Shown here piece after piece: positions 38,021 to 51,351 of a stretch of DNA of 64,000 nucleotides (positions within the stretch are counted from its first letter, which is position 1; each line of letters starts with the position of its first letter). Origin of the DNA: Stictocephala bisonia (taxonomy: Eukaryota; Arthropoda; Insecta; Hemiptera; Membracidae); NCBI GenBank assembly GCA_035578905.1, contig JAQJVL010000254.1, positions 954,001 to 1,018,000 on the forward strand, in the 5' to 3' direction. Both the position numbers and the translations under genes were made by a program. Under the pieces are notes generated by a model that had not been told where the DNA came from, did not search any database, and saw only the letters and a list, made by a program, of their open reading frames with translations.

Positions 38021-41000
38021 GGGAAGGAAGTGTTAGCGGGTTGTATGTTGAGTCTTAATACCGACGAACAGTTATCTATAGAGGATGGAAGTGTTAGCGG
38101 GTTGTATGTTGAGTCCTAATACTGACGAACAGTTATCTATAGAGGATGGAAGTGTTAGCGGGTTGTATGTTGAGTCTTAATACCGACGAACAGTTATCTA
38201 TAGAGGATGGAAGTGTTAGCGGGTTGTATGTTGAGTCCTAATACTGACGAACAGTTGTCTACTGTATAGAGGATGGAAGTGTTAGCGGGTTGTATGTTGA
38301 GTCCTAATACTGACGAACAGTTGTCTACTGTATAGAGGATGGAAGTGTTAGCGGGTTGTATGTTGAGGTCCTAATACTGACGAACAGTTGTCTACTGTAA
38401 AGAGGATGGAAGTGTTAGCGGGTTGTATGTTGAGTCCTAATACTGACGAACAGTTGTCTACTGTATAGAGGATGGAAGTGTTAGCGGGTTGTATGTTGAG
38501 TCCTAATACTGACGAACAGTTATCTATAGAGGATGGAAGTGTTAGCGGGTTGTATGTTGAGTCTTAATACCGACGAACAGTTATCTATAGAGGATGGAAG
38601 TGTTAGTGGGTTGTATGTTGAGTCTTAATACTGACGAACAGTTGTCTACTGTATAGAGGATGGAAGTGTTAGCGGGTTGTATGTTGAGTCCTAATACTGA
38701 CGAACAGTTATCTATAGAGGATGGAAGTGTTAGCGGGTTGTATGTTGAGTCTTAATACCGACGAACAGTTATCTATAGAGGATTGAAGTGTTAGCGGGTT
38801 GTATGTTGAGTCTTAATACCGACGAACAGTTATCTATAGAGGATGGAAGTGTTAGCGGGTTGTATGTTGAGTCTTAATACCGACGAACAGTTATCTATAG
38901 AGGATGGAAGTGTTAGCGGGTTGTATGTTGAGTCTTAATACCGACGAACAGTTATCTATAGAGGATGGAAGTGTTAGCGGGTTGTATGTTGAGTCCTAAT
39001 ACTGACGAACAGTTATCTATAGAGGATGGAAGTGTTAGCGGGTTGTATGTTGAGTCCTAATACTGACGAACAGTTATCTATAGAGGATGGAAGTGTTAGC
39101 GGGTTGTATGTTGAGTCTTAATAACGACGAACAGTTATCTATAGAGGATGGAAGTGTTAGCGGGTTGTATGTTGAGTCTTAATACCGACGAACAGTTATC
39201 TATAGAGGATGGAAGTGTTAGCGGGTTGTATGTTGAGTCTTAATACTGACGAACAGTTGTCTACTGTATAGAGGATGGAAGTGTTAGCGGGTTGTATGTT
39301 GAGTCCTAATACCGACGAACAGTTGTCTACTGTATAGAGGATGGAAGTGTTAGCGGGTTGTATGTTGAGTCTTAATACTTACGAACAGTTGTCTACTGTA
39401 TAGAGGATGGAAGTGTTAGCGGGTTGTATGTTGAGTCTTAAACCGACGAACAGTTATCTATAGAGGATGGAAGTGTTAGCGGGTTGTATGTTGAGTCCTA
39501 ATACTGACGAACAGTTGTCTACTGTATAGAGGATGGAAGTGTTAGCGGGTTGTATGTTGAGTCTTAATACTGACGAACAGTTGTCTACTGTATAGAGGAT
39601 GGAAGTGTTAGCGGGTTGTATGTTGAGTCCTAATACTGACGAACAGTTGTTTACTGTATAGAGGATGGAAGTGTTAGCGGGTTGTATGTTGAGTCCTAAT
39701 ACTGACGAACAGTTGTCTACTGTATAGAGGATGGAAGTGTTAGCGGGTTGTATGTTGAGTCCTAATACTGACGAACAGTTGTCAACTGTATAGAGGATGG
39801 AAGTGTTAGCGGGTTGTATGTTGAGTCCTAATACTGACGAACAGTTATCTATAGAGGATGGAAGTGTTAGCGGGTTGTATGTTGAGTCTTAATACTGACG
39901 AACAGTTGTCTACTGTATAGAGGATGGAAGTGTTAGCGGGTTGTATGTTGAGTCTTAATACTGACGAACAGTTGTCTACTGTATAGAGGATGGAAGTGTT
40001 AGCGGGTTGTATGTTGAGTCCTAATACTGACGAACAGTTGTCTACTGTATAGAGGATGGAAGTGTTAGCGGGTTGTATGTTGAGTCCTAATACTGACGAA
40101 CAGTTGTTTACTGTATAGAGGATGGAAGTGTTAGCGGGTTGTATGTTGAGTCCTAATAACGACGAACAGTTGTTTACTGTATAGAGGATGGAAGTGTTAG
40201 CGGGTTGTATGTTGAGTCCTAATACTGACGAACAGTTGTCTACTGTATAGAGGATGGAAGTGTTAGCGAGTTGTATGTTGAGTCCTAATACTGACGAACA
40301 GTTGTTTACTGTATAGAGGATGGAAGTGTTAGCGGGTTGTATGTTGAGTCCTAATACTGACGAACAGTTGTCTACTGTATAGAGGATGGAAGTGTTAGCG
40401 GGTTGTATGTTGAGTCCTAATACTGACGAACAGTTGTCTACTGTATAGAGGATGGAAGTGTTAGCGGGTTGTATGTTGAGTCCTAATACTGACGAACAGT
40501 TTTCTACTGTATAGAGGATGGAAGTGTTAGCGGGTTGTATGTTGAGTCCTAATACTGACGAACAGTTGTCTACTGTATAGAGGATGGAAGTGTTAGCGGG
40601 TTGTATGTTGAGTCCTAATACTGACGAACAGTTGTCTACTGTATAGAGGATGGAAGTGTTAGCGGGTTGTATGTTGAGTCCTAATACCGACGAACAGTTA
40701 TCTATAGAGGATGGAAGTGTTAGCGGGTTGTATGTTGAGTCCGAATACTGACGAACAGTTATCTATAGAGGATGGAAGTGTTAGCGGGTTGTATGTTGAG
40801 TCCTAATACTGACGAACAGTTGTCTACTGTATAGAGGATGGAAGTGTTAGCGGGTTGTATGTTGAGTCCTAATACTGACGAACAGTTGTCTACTGTATAG
40901 AGGATGGAAGTGTTAGCGGGTTGTATGTTGAGTCCTAATACTGACGAACAGTTTGTCTACTGTATAGAGGATGGAAGTGTTAGCGGGTTTTATGTTGAGT

Positions 41001-41984
41001 CCTAATACTGACGAACAGTTGTCTACTGTATAGAGGATGGAAGTGTTAGCGGGTTGTATGTTGAGTCCTAATACTGACGAACAGTTGTCTACTGTATAGA
41101 GGATGGAAGTGTTAGCGGGTTGTATGTTGAGTCCTAATACTGACGAACAGTTGTCTACTGTATAGAGGATGGAAGTGTTAGCGGGTTGTATGTTGAGTCC
41201 TAATACCGACGAACAGTTATCTATAGAGGATGGAAGTGTTAGCGGGTTGTATGTTGAGTCCTAATACTGACGAACAGTTGTTTACTGTATAGAGGATGGA
41301 AGTGTTAGCGGGTTGTATGTTGAGTCCTAATACTGACGAACAGTTGTCTACTGTATAGAGGATGGAAGTGTTAGCGGGTTGTATGTTGAGTCCTAATACT
41401 GACGAACAGTTGTTTACTGTATAGAGGATGGAAGTGTTAGCGGGTTGTATGTTGAGTCCTAATACTGACGAACAGTTGTCTACTGTATAGAGGATGGAAG
41501 TGTTAGCGGGTTGTATGTTGAGTCCTAATACTGACGAACAGTTATCTATAGAGGATGGAAGTGTTAGCGGGTTGTATGTTGAGTCTTAATACTGACGAAC
41601 AGTTGTCTACTGTATAGAGGATGGAAGTGTTAGCGGGTTGTATGTTGAGTCCTAATACTGACGAACAGTTGTCTACTGTATAGAGGATGGAAGTGTTAGC
41701 GGGTTGTATGTTGAGTCCTATTACTGACGAACAGTTGTTTACTGTATAGAGGATGGAAGTGTTAGCGGGTTGTAGGTTGAGTCCTAATACTGACGAACAG
41801 TTGTCTACTGTATAGAGGATGGAAGTGTTAGCGGGTTGTATGTTGAGTCCTAATACTGACGAACAGTTGTCTAGATTATTGATATATTAGCTAAATCCGG
41901 AATATAACCATCTAACAGCTGTCTAGAGTAATCAAAATGTTAACGAACTACATTCTGAGGCATATTACCGTTTAACATATCGTC

Positions 41985-43877
41985 TAGACTAGTATCGGTA
42001 TATTATATAATTATGGTATTTTAGAAGTATATATCTTTTTTAACTAAGTCATGTTATGTTACCAATTTAGTAGAGAATTATGCATCTACTTAACCTTTAT
42101 TTCACGCAACTGAGACCTAAATAAAGGATATTAATTAGATCTAGTATTGAGTGATCTATTCACACACTGAATCAAACATTTTACTACAAAACTTTAGCAT
42201 ATATAATTGTTATGAATGCTCTCTCCATATTACAAAACTCTATCAATATAACAAACTAAAATCTAACAGTCTAAGATTTATGAAAAGCTGTATCTCTTCT
42301 GGTATGTTATTCTCTGAAAATTTCTGTCCATTTTCTTCGGTCCCACGTTTCATGATTCAGAAAATTCTAGTGTAGCCATATATCGTATGGTTTTTTTTTG
42401 TCAGCTACCACTTAATAATGTTTAAAATGTTTGCATCATGGTCCAAAAGTCATGCTATATGTAGCCTAATATAAAGTATAAAGTAGTTTCCTGTTACAAA
42501 GATAAATCCAATCCATCGAGTCATTTACGACCTGCCTCACTGACTCTGTTTAGGTTAGCTGATTCCTCTGTAAAATAGCTCAGGGGCGCTCTGTAATTAT
42601 GTGATTCATTGTTTGGATCGACTCACTACAATTATATATAGAAGAATTACACTCGCCAAGTGTACACCTATCGTAAATGCAGCAAGAAATAAATGTAAAT
42701 ATTCCTATTTTTCCGTTCCAATTATGTAAATGGCTTTTCCTCTAGATGTCTTTCCACATCTCAATTAAATATAGGCAGACTTAAACCTCAAATCAAGCTT
42801 AAACTAGAAGATCTCATCACGCTAATTTTAAGAGAGAATGAGAATTAAACATGAATAAGAGGCACACGGTAAAACTCTTTATGATAATTGTGATAAACGG
42901 TACTCTGACGTTCATCAGTAAAGTTAATCTGTACAAGGTTCTGTACTCGACCCGTAACTCTTTGTCTTACTTTAGCACTACGTTGTTAAATAACAGTACC
43001 AGCCTTCCAGTGTTTAGTGGAGTCTATAGGGCGCCAGGTGGGGTCGATACAGGTAGGTTCCCCCACCACTCGTGCCCCTACCGCGGAATCGATGGCCCTC
43101 AGCCCCCACCACAACTATTATTACCCCTTTCTACTGATTGTTGATGTTCACCCGTCATTTGTAAAAGCTAGTAAAATGTTTACATCTTTAAATCTGTATT
43201 TCTACATAATATGTTCTACCTCCGATACTTTACAAATGAAGTCATCATGTTATGTTGTTCCTACATACTAATACATGTGCAATTGGTAAATTATTGAAAT
43301 AATAGGCATCAGAAAAACACCCTCTAGAAAACACTTAAAATATGCATCCTCAAGTGAATCAAATTCTTTCTTATGTACAAAATATTTCAGTATACCTTAT
43401 AATATAGAAATGGGGATGTACAAGAGAATACAAATTACGTGTATTTGATGGCCTATGTGAAGTCGTATATGAAAAATATGATAATGGCTTTCAATCTTAC
43501 TGAAGCCTATGTGTAAAGAGTAAAAGAGTTATTTGAAAGATGGTTAAAAGATAAGTCATGGAATTATATCTAATAGGAAATTTAACTGACATATTTTTTT
43601 TGAGGTTAGGAAGTCAGCGTGACTTCGTGGCTAATTTATGATAATGAAATACGGTTAAATCATCCATTAAAGTTTATGAGAGTTGTGTGTAAAATAGAGG
43701 CTTTGCATGCTAATAGGAAACTGTCAAAGGTCCTGTTTTATGCTTGGTAAAAATACTAAATGAATTAGATCACATTAGAAATAATCTAAAAAATACATAA
43801 AGATTTTATGTGAAATAAAAGGACGACAAGAAAGTAAATGTTTATTATGTTAACCATGAATATATATGTATCTTCAG
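41985..43877. other. AT-rich stretch, no gene supported
   Basis: A GC-richer patch at about 43010-43130 contains two overlapping open frames with no recognisable product. Otherwise nothing was seen. Confidence 0.5.
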
Positions 43878-46013
43878 GACGTGATGCTAACTGCAAATGG
43901 GACTGGTGTGAAGAGAGCCTTAAAACCTTAGTGCAAGTGTATCACAGGGTAGAGGTAGGAGATAGGGGATAGAAGTGGAGGTGTCGGCACCTGTGATCGT
44001 GACGTGATGCTATCTACCAGTGGGAGAGGAGTGAAGAGAGCCTTAGAACCTTGGTGCAAGTGTATCAGAGGGTAGATATAGGAGATAGGGGAATAGAAGT
44101 GGAGGTGTCCCACTCCACCTCTATCCCCTGTGACGTGATGATATCTACCAGTGGGAGAGGTGTGAAGGGAGCCTTAAAACCTTAGTGCAAGTGTATCAGA
44201 GGGTAGGGATAGGAGATAGGGGAATAGAAGTGGAGGTGTCGGCACCTGTGATCGTGACGTGATGCTATCTACCAGTGGGAGAGGAGTGAAGAGAGCCTTA
44301 GAACCTTAGTGCAAGTGTATCAGAGGGTAGAGATAGGAGATAGGGGAATAGAAGTGGAGGTGTCGGCACATGTGATCGTGACGTGATGCTATCTACCAGT
44401 GGGAGAGGAGTGAAGAGAGCCTTAGAACCTTGGTGCAAGTGTATCAGAGGGTAGATATAGGAGATAGGGGAATAGAAGTGGAGGTGTCCCACTCCACCTC
44501 TATCCCCTGTGACGTGATGATATCTACCAGTGGGAGAGGTGTGAAGGGAGCCTTAAAACCTTAGTGCAAGTGTATCAGAGGGTAGAGATAGGAGATAGGG
44601 GAATAGAAGTGGAGGTGTCGGCACCTGTGATCGTGACGTGATGCTATATACCAGTGGGAGAGGTGTGAAGAGAGCCTTAGAACCTTGGTGCAAGGGTATC
44701 AGAGGGTAGAGGTAGGAGATAGGGGATAGAAGTGAAGGTGTTCCCACTCCACCTCTATCCCCTGTGACGTGATGCTATCTACCAGTGGGAGAGGTGTGAA
44801 GGGAGCCTTAAAACCTTAGTGCAAGTGTATCAGAGGGTAGAGGTAGGAGATAGGGGAATAGAAGTGGAGGTGTCCCCACTCCACCTCTATTCCCTGTGAC
44901 GTGATGCTATCTACCAGTGGGAGAGGTGTGAAGAGAGCCTTAGAACCTCGGTGCAAGTGTATCAGAAGGTAGAAGTAGGAGATAAGGGATAGAAGTGGAG
45001 GTGTCCCCACTCCACCTATATCCCCTGTGACGTGATGCTATCTACCAGTGGGAGAGGTGTGAAGAGAGCCTTAGAACCTTGGTGCAAGTGTATCAGAAGG
45101 TAGAGGTAGGAGATAGGGGATAGAAGTGGTGGTGTCAGCGCCTGTGATCGTGACGTGATGCTATCTACCAGTGGGAGAGGTGTGAAGGGAGCCTTAGAAC
45201 CTTGGTGCAAGTGTATCAGAGGGTAGAGGTAGGAGATAGAAGTGGAGGTGTCGGCGCCTGTGATCGTGACGTGATGCTATCTACCAGTGGGATAGGAGTG
45301 AAGATAGCCTTAGAACCTTGGTGCAAGTGTATCAGAGGGTAGAGGTAGGAGATAGAAGTGGAGGTGTCGGCACCTGTGATCGTGATGTGATGCTATCTAC
45401 CAGTGGGAGAGGTGTGAAGGGAGCCTTAGAACCTTGGTGCAAGTGTATCAGAGGGTAGAGGTGGGAGATAGAAGTGGAGGTGTCGGCGCCTGTGATCGTG
45501 ACGTGATGCTATCTACCAGTGGGAGAGGTGTGAAGGGAGCCTTAGAACCTTGGTGCAAGTGTATCAGAGGGTAGAGGCAGGAGATAGAAGTGGAGGTGTC
45601 GGCACCTGTGATCGTGACGTGATGCTATCTACCAGTGGGAGAGGTGTGAAGGGAGCCTTAGAACCTTGGTGCAAGTGTATCAGAGGGTAGAGGTAGGAGA
45701 TAGAAGTGGAGGTGTCGGCGCCTGTGATCGTGACGAATGCTATCTACCAGTGGGAGAGGTGTGAAGGGAGCCTTAGAACCTTGGTGCAAGTGTATCAGAG
45801 GGTAGAAGTAGGAGATAGAAGTGGAGGTGTCGGCGCCTGTGATCGTGACGAATGCTATCTACCAGTGGGAGAGGTGTGAAGGGAGCCTTAGAACCTTGGT
45901 GCAAGTGTATCAGAGGGTAGAGGTAGGAGATAGAAGTGGAGGTGTCGGCGCCTGTGATCGTGACGTGATGCTATCTACCAGTGGGAGAGGTGTGAAGAGA
46001 GCCTTAGCAGGTG
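43878..46013. repeat. 116-130-bp tandem array, about 18 units
   Basis: The unit anchors are gatgctatctaccagtggga, gagccttagaacct and gcaagtgtatcagagggtag. The 3' half (from about 45240) has regular 116-bp units. The 5' half has longer units in which the cgcctgtgatcg segment alternates with a palindromic segment (ggaggtg followed by cactccacctctatcccc). Minus-strand frames of about 64 codons recur per two units and are not considered genes. Confidence 0.95.
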
Positions 46014-46789
46014 ACCGGTAAAGGGTCACTGGCACTGCCCCTTCTGAGTAAGCAGTTGTTGAACTGAACACGTGTTAGTTGATATTGGTAAGAAAATAAA
46101 ACTTAAATAACCATTCTAACATTTACTTTTATTTACGGTCTAACATATTTATTTACATTAGGTACATAATGTTTAGCACAATTTGCCAACATATGTCGTA
46201 TTTTAACTTACTTTGTTTCCTGTATTATGTTACCGTTTTACTATCATGCAAACATGTAGGATTGGGAAAATAAGATTGTTTAATACAGTATCTCGTATCA
46301 AGAACATCGATAAAGGTTGCTGAGTTTCATCATAGTGACTTACTGTACACCCGGAATATTGTCGCATAGTAAACTAGGAATACCCTTACATTGGCTATAG
46401 ACCTCATATGTATAAAAATAAATCTCACTAAACCATTTAAAATATTACTTTTATTTTGAAAAGAAAAATTAAAACCATTTTTTTAATTACAGTATAATCA
46501 ATAAATATAACAGTTCTATAAAGGCTTTAATAGCTATTTGTGAACATAAAAAGTAATGGTCTTTTTAACGTGCATTTGTATTAATTGGTAATTGATTGTA
46601 GTGTACATTAATAATAGTATCACTCCAATCTGGAGGACTACGAATTCTTATGAAATATAGCAAAGTATTCTACCAAATAATAATTTTGCGTGTATATTAA
46701 GTCATGCGTGTAGATTGGTATCCAAAGGAAGTTCTACATAGTCATGTGAAGAGTCTATAAATATTTAAATAACTTCATGTTAAAATAAA
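46014..46789. other. AT-rich stretch, nothing recognised
   Basis: No supported feature was seen on either strand. Confidence 0.55.
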
Positions 46790-47400
46790 CAAATTAAAGT
46801 TTTTAAAGATGTGTGAAGAAACACTTATAAACCTTTTTTAAAAGTTGTGTCAAAAACATGTACGAGTCTTTACAATTCGTGTGAGGAGGCATGTTGTAAT
46901 GTTTTTTAAGGTGCCTTGCAAAATGTTAGAAAAGGTTTTAAAATACAAATAACGAGACATTTACAAAGGTCTTTACAATTCGTGTGAGGAGGCATGTTAG
47001 AAGGTCTTTAAGGTGTCTTGAAAAACATAAAAATGGTTTTAAAAGCCAAATGACGAGACATTTACAAAGGTCTTTACATTTCGTGTGAGGAGGCATGTTA
47101 GAGGGTCTTTAAGGTGTCTTGAAAAACGTTAGAAAAGGCTTTAAAAGACAAATAACGGGACATTTATAAAGGTATATAAAAGTAACGTGAGGAGACACTG
47201 TAAGAGGTTTTTGAAAGTCGGGTGAGAAAATATTTAGTAGGGTGTTTGATATTATGTAAGGAGTGATTTATGAGGTCCTGTACTATTTTGGGAAGGAAGA
47301 TTTGGGAAAGTCGTCTGAGGAGACGTTATAAAAGGTTTTTAAACATCGTGAGAGTCTGGTAGAGTCTTAAGGAGGATGTGTATAAAGGTTTAAGGTAGTT
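46790..47400. repeat. About 102-bp degenerate tandem repeat
   Basis: The words cgtgtgaggaggcatgtt and tctttaaggtgtcttg recur at about 102-bp spacing (for example 46867, 46970 and 47071). Three units are well matched, and decayed ones lie on both sides to about 47400. Confidence 0.75.
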
Positions 47401-48629
47401 GGGGAATCCTAAAAAACATACTAAGTATTGTTAATGCATGATTGTAAAATACACATCAATAACATACGGTTAGCAATTTCAACTCTGCAACTGTATGATG
47501 ATCTTCTAATTTAATTCCTCATTCGGCACTAATTAAAATCCAAACTATTTTTTATATATAAATTAGCCTTTTAATTCCATAAGGGTTGAAGCCAAGGCCT
47601 TAGGGTTCATTCATAACTCTAAGTAGATGGCTTATTACCAACCCTTGCACAACGTGGGCTCAATACCACATCGTAACATATCTAACCATCGAGTATTTCC
47701 TATTTGTCAACAAAATTTCTGGCGAAGGGATAAACAAATTAAACGAAAGCTGAAAACTAAACACGTTACTATACAGAATTACAAAATCAATAACTAATAA
47801 ATATTCATGGCCAAACAAACAAGGTGGAAAAGTGGATTGTCATAAACAACAGATATTAGAATAATGCTAATACTGGAGAGCTGGGAATGTAACACCGAAG
47901 TGACGGTGTGTGTGCCAATACTTCAACATTACCCTACAAGACCCCCACCGGTCGATATTTATCGATACTCTCCCTAATGTCCGATACGACAATTGAAATA
48001 TGGTTCTCTACCTGTAGGTATTATGTAATTAGGTTGAATGCGGTTACGCCTACGTGGATCCCGGGCTTTCTATTATTCCCCCTCCGTTCTGTGGCTCCTG
48101 GTCGAACATAAATCATCTGGATAATTCAAGGTCATTCGGCCTTCCTTTTATGCGTGAATTATTGTGTGAAAATAAATAAGCATACATCTTTTCATAGCAT
48201 ATGTTTTACACATATGAATAAACACACCTTGGCATATTGCATATTAATTTAGCTAAACCAAAAACCATTACTTTTTGTATATATGCAGAAAGTACGTAAA
48301 ACTACTAATATGAACACTTCCTGGCAACTTTAAAAAGGTTTGGTACATAGGAAATTCCACTGTGTCCAGTAATCAATGTTATGTGGACCTAGTAACAGAC
48401 AAAACAATTGTAATGAACGTTCTGAAAAACATAAAGTTGAAATATTATATGAATATGCATGATTATTCATATCTTGGGTTTACCACAAGAAAAGCTGCAA
48501 CCACTGCTCACATTTGAGATTAAATTTTTCACCTTGTGAGTAGAAAAACAAGAAACACTAACAGGACTCACCATTTAAGCATTTGGAGATAAATGTACAA
48601 GAATAGTTACTTAGTCACAAATGATGATA
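47401..48629. other. Unique DNA, no gene supported
   Basis: A GC-richer patch at 47880-48130 holds a 67-codon frame without recognisable product. A tRNA-like word (ggctcaatacc) near 47648 is too weak to call a SINE. Confidence 0.45.
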
Positions 48630-48637
48630 TTCTATTT
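48630..48637. repeat. hAT target-site duplication, left
   Basis: ttctattt, repeated exactly at 51344-51351. Eight bases is the hAT signature length. Confidence 0.92.
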
Positions 48638-48921
48638 CAGCGGTTCCCAACCTTTTTTCACTGCCGTACCCCTTGAGATAAATTTATTTCAAATTGTACC
48701 CCCAAGAAAAAAAAAGTTGCAAGAACATTAATCATGGAAAGTAAATATTTACGCAAGAGTTTTTTTAACTTTTATTTGACAATAAAGTTCTTGTTCCAAA
48801 ATTAGGCCTATATATGTTTCTAGTAAACTTAGTAAATTCTAAATACCAACTGTAAAAAAAATAATAACAAAGTAAATACAATGTTTCTTATCACGAAAAC
48901 ATACTAGAATTAGCAAATAAG

Positions 48922-48927
48922 TTTATT
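48922..48927 (-). terminator. Polyadenylation signal of the hAT gene
   Basis: AATAAA on the minus strand, about 45 bases past the transposase stop. Inferred from motif and position. Confidence 0.5.
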
Positions 48928-48973
48928 GAAAAAAATGAAATCAAAATTATTCTTAAAACAAGTCAAAACTGTT

Positions 48974-50924
48974 TTAGTGTGACCCTTGGGCCTGTTTTGT
49001 TGCACATAATATTTTGAAATCAATATCAAAGGTTGATAAATACACTCTTAAATCAGGACTTGCATTTAGCTTATTCCTATACTTGTTCTTAATAAAAGCA
49101 TAGGAAGAGAACGATCTCTCAACTAGTTCTGTGTTTGTAAAAGGAAGTAAAACCAGAAGGGCTTTTGTGGTTAAGGGTCCATATTCATCCCTTATGGTCA
49201 CCCAGAATTGTCCAAGGGGTTTCTTTTTGAACTCGGACTTCAAGGAAGAGTCACTTGAAAGTTCTAGGAGCTTTTCCATCTCATGAACGGTCAATGTAGC
49301 AGTCTTCACGTTTTCTTCATTGAAAGGATCTGCAATCCAGTTCTCTCCGTCACCTCGTTTAGGAAAATACTTTCTAAAAGAGTCCTTCAGGTTTGTCAAA
49401 TGTGTCACTATTTGATGTTTCACTTTGTCAGCTATGGGCAGATTATTGTCACTCAAGAAATCATGAAGCGTGCCAAAAACTTCAGCTTGATTGTTTTGAA
49501 TACAGGTTTTCCAAAAATCAATTTTTTTCAGCATGGACTCAATTTTGTCAGCAACTTTGAATACTGTAATTGAGCTGTTCTGTAACTCTAAATTGAGTTT
49601 ATTGATCTGTAAAAAAATTTCAGCTAAATAAGCAAGCTTTTGAAGCCAGTCACTATCATGAAACTTGGAGGCTAAATAAAAAGGATGCTCTCCAAAAAAT
49701 ACTTGCAGTTCATGTCTGAGCTCAAAAAGTCTTGTAAGAACCTTCCCGCGAGATAGCCACCTTACTTCAGTGTGCAAAAGCAACGTGGAGTGAATGCCAC
49801 CCATATCTTCACAAAGCACTTTGAACAGTCTGGAGTTTGTTGCATTGGCTTTAACAAAGTTGACTACTTTAACTGCTTCATTGAGAACATCATTCAAAGA
49901 AGACGGCAACTTTTTGGCTGCAAGACTCTGTCTGTGGATGCAACAATGGCTCCATGCTACGTGGGGGGCCACTTCTTTTACCCGCCCCCGAAGACCGATA
50001 TATATGCCAGACATTGATTTTCCCCCGTCAGTGCATATACCGCACAATTTACCCCAGTCTATTTCTTTTTCACAGAAGTAGCTATAAATCACATTGAACA
50101 CATCTTCCCCTGTAGTACGCTCAGTTAATGCATGGCACAGCAACAGATTTTCTTCAAACTCCTTGTTGGGATTTACATACCTTGCAGTAACAAGTAAGAT
50201 TGCTAGGGCAGCAATGTCCGTACTTTCATCAACTTGGATGGAAAAAAAAATCACTGTCTTTTAATCGCTGAACCACTTTGTCTTCAATGTACTCAGAAAT
50301 GTCGTGAATTCGCCGTGAAACTGTGTTGTTTGATAGCGGGATGGAGTTCACCTTACGAACAAAGTCCTGACCAAACATACACTGAACAGCATCTTTTATA
50401 CAGGGGGCTATCAAATCCTCACCTATTGTGTGGTTTTTACCACTTTTTGCAATATGGTAGCTAATTTTGTAAGAGGCTTCCACAGCATTTTCGTTATCTC
50501 TATTAACTGATGCGAAATAAGAAGAAACCACTCCATCTTTCCCATAATTTTTTGAAAGTCGTTCAAAATAGGTAATTTCTTTATTTTTGTGCTGGGCGTG
50601 TTTGGATTCAAGGTGGCGCAAAAGTAAGGAAGGTTTCATGCTTCCATTGCTTAAAATTTCTCCACAAACAACACATAGTGGGTTTGGACTTTCCTCCTCT
50701 CCAGTAAACGAAAATCCATATTTCAAGTACTCATTTGAATATTTTCGTTTCTTTGAGGAAGTTCCAGTACTAGTACTAGATTTATGAGGTTTAGTATCAC
50801 TGGTACTCACACAAGAAGAATTTTCTGCTGCTGAGTCCCGGGACGTACTAGGCTTGCTAAGCACCTGACTTGCCGTATCAGTCTGATTTGTTTTAACTGA
50901 TCCAGTTTTTAACCACTTTTCCAT
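48974..50924 (-). pseudogene. hAT transposase with one-base frameshift
   Basis: Cut-and-paste transposase acting in the nucleus on the element ends. The start is ATG at 50924-50922 (aagATGg). The N-terminal part (231 codons) has a Ser/Thr-rich lead, a KKRK stretch near residue 58 (nuclear-localisation-like) and a BED-type zinc finger with C84, C87, H104 and H109. The frame then breaks in a run of nine A (50242-50250); eight would restore continuity. The second part (to 48974) carries the RNase-H-like core: D at residue 9 (VDESTD), D76 (CTDGGKSMSG), C104-x-x-H107 and a TEVRWLSRG block. The C-terminal hAT dimerisation block has E379 (LVERSFS) and KNKYRNKL. All catalytic positions are present. 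It resembles the SCAND3/ZBED5-type proteins derived from such hATs. The break may be real or a sequencing error. Confidence 0.9.
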
Positions 50925-51343
50925 CTTCTTGATTACAGTTAAATGGTTTACAAATCAGTCAAAAACTAACACGCACAATAAGCAAGTAAAAAGTAAACTG
51001 AACATAAAATCACGTAATGAAGAGCGACAGACGACAGTCAACTACTATGCAAGTGAACTATGCGAGCACTGACTGACGGTACGGTAGCAGTAGCAGTGCA
51101 TTGCGTGGCTAAGTGAGTGGGGGGAGGGGGAGCGGCAGAGGGCTAACTGACCTTGACGAGCGAGCGTGAGTCAGACCATCGGACGATTCGGCGCGCCAGT
51201 ACTGTACTGTACTTTTCAACCACCTCGTAGGTAACGTACGACAAACACATAAAGTCCGCCATCACCAAATATTTTCGGCGTACCCCCAACCAGGTCGTTG
51301 CGTACCCCCAAGGGGTACGCGTACCCCAGGTTGGGAACCGCTG

Positions 51344-51351
51344 TTCTATTT
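51344..51351. repeat. hAT target-site duplication, right
   Basis: Exact copy of 48630-48637. Confidence 0.92.

Larger units (their letters stand above)
28105..41873. repeat. 13.8-kb satellite of 61/66-bp units (about 210 units)
   Basis: The unit anchors are actgacgaacagtt, agaggatggaagtgttagcg and ttgtatgttgagtc. Two length forms exist: 66 bp with gtctactgtatagagg and 61 bp lacking ctgta. Sequence variants after gttagcg (gg-ttgtatg, ag-ttgtatg, gc-atgtactctgatg) define unit types in the 5' part. The 3' part (38020-41873) is almost only the gg type. The first units (28105-28250) and a decayed stretch after the end (about 41880-41985) are the most diverged. Large parts are noisy; see the separate entry. 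Short open frames inside have no support. Confidence 0.97.
48638..51343 (-). mobile_element. hAT DNA transposon (Charlie/Buster-like), nearly intact
   Basis: A 2706-bp element bounded by 8-bp target duplications. The terminal inverted repeats are CAGCGGTTCCCAACCT at 48638-48653 and its inverse at 51328-51343. This TIR type (CAGnGGTTCnCAACC) is known from Charlie/Buster hATs. A GTACCCC-rich subterminal region follows at both ends, including a palindrome around 51306-51326. The transposase gene lies on the minus strand and is interrupted only by one homopolymer frameshift. Confidence 0.95.

Noticed and set aside
28105..41873. CRISPR-like array
   Set aside because: The whole unit repeats without unique spacers, and the context is eukaryotic; it is a satellite.
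42851..43271. Two overlapping frames over a GC-rich patch
   Set aside because: No similarity recognised to the LINE linker or to any family; chance frames are likely.
43928..46021. Recurring frames of about 64 codons with HLHQGSKALFTPLPLVDS
   Set aside because: Each is one to two units of the 116-130-bp array and is not maintained across all units.
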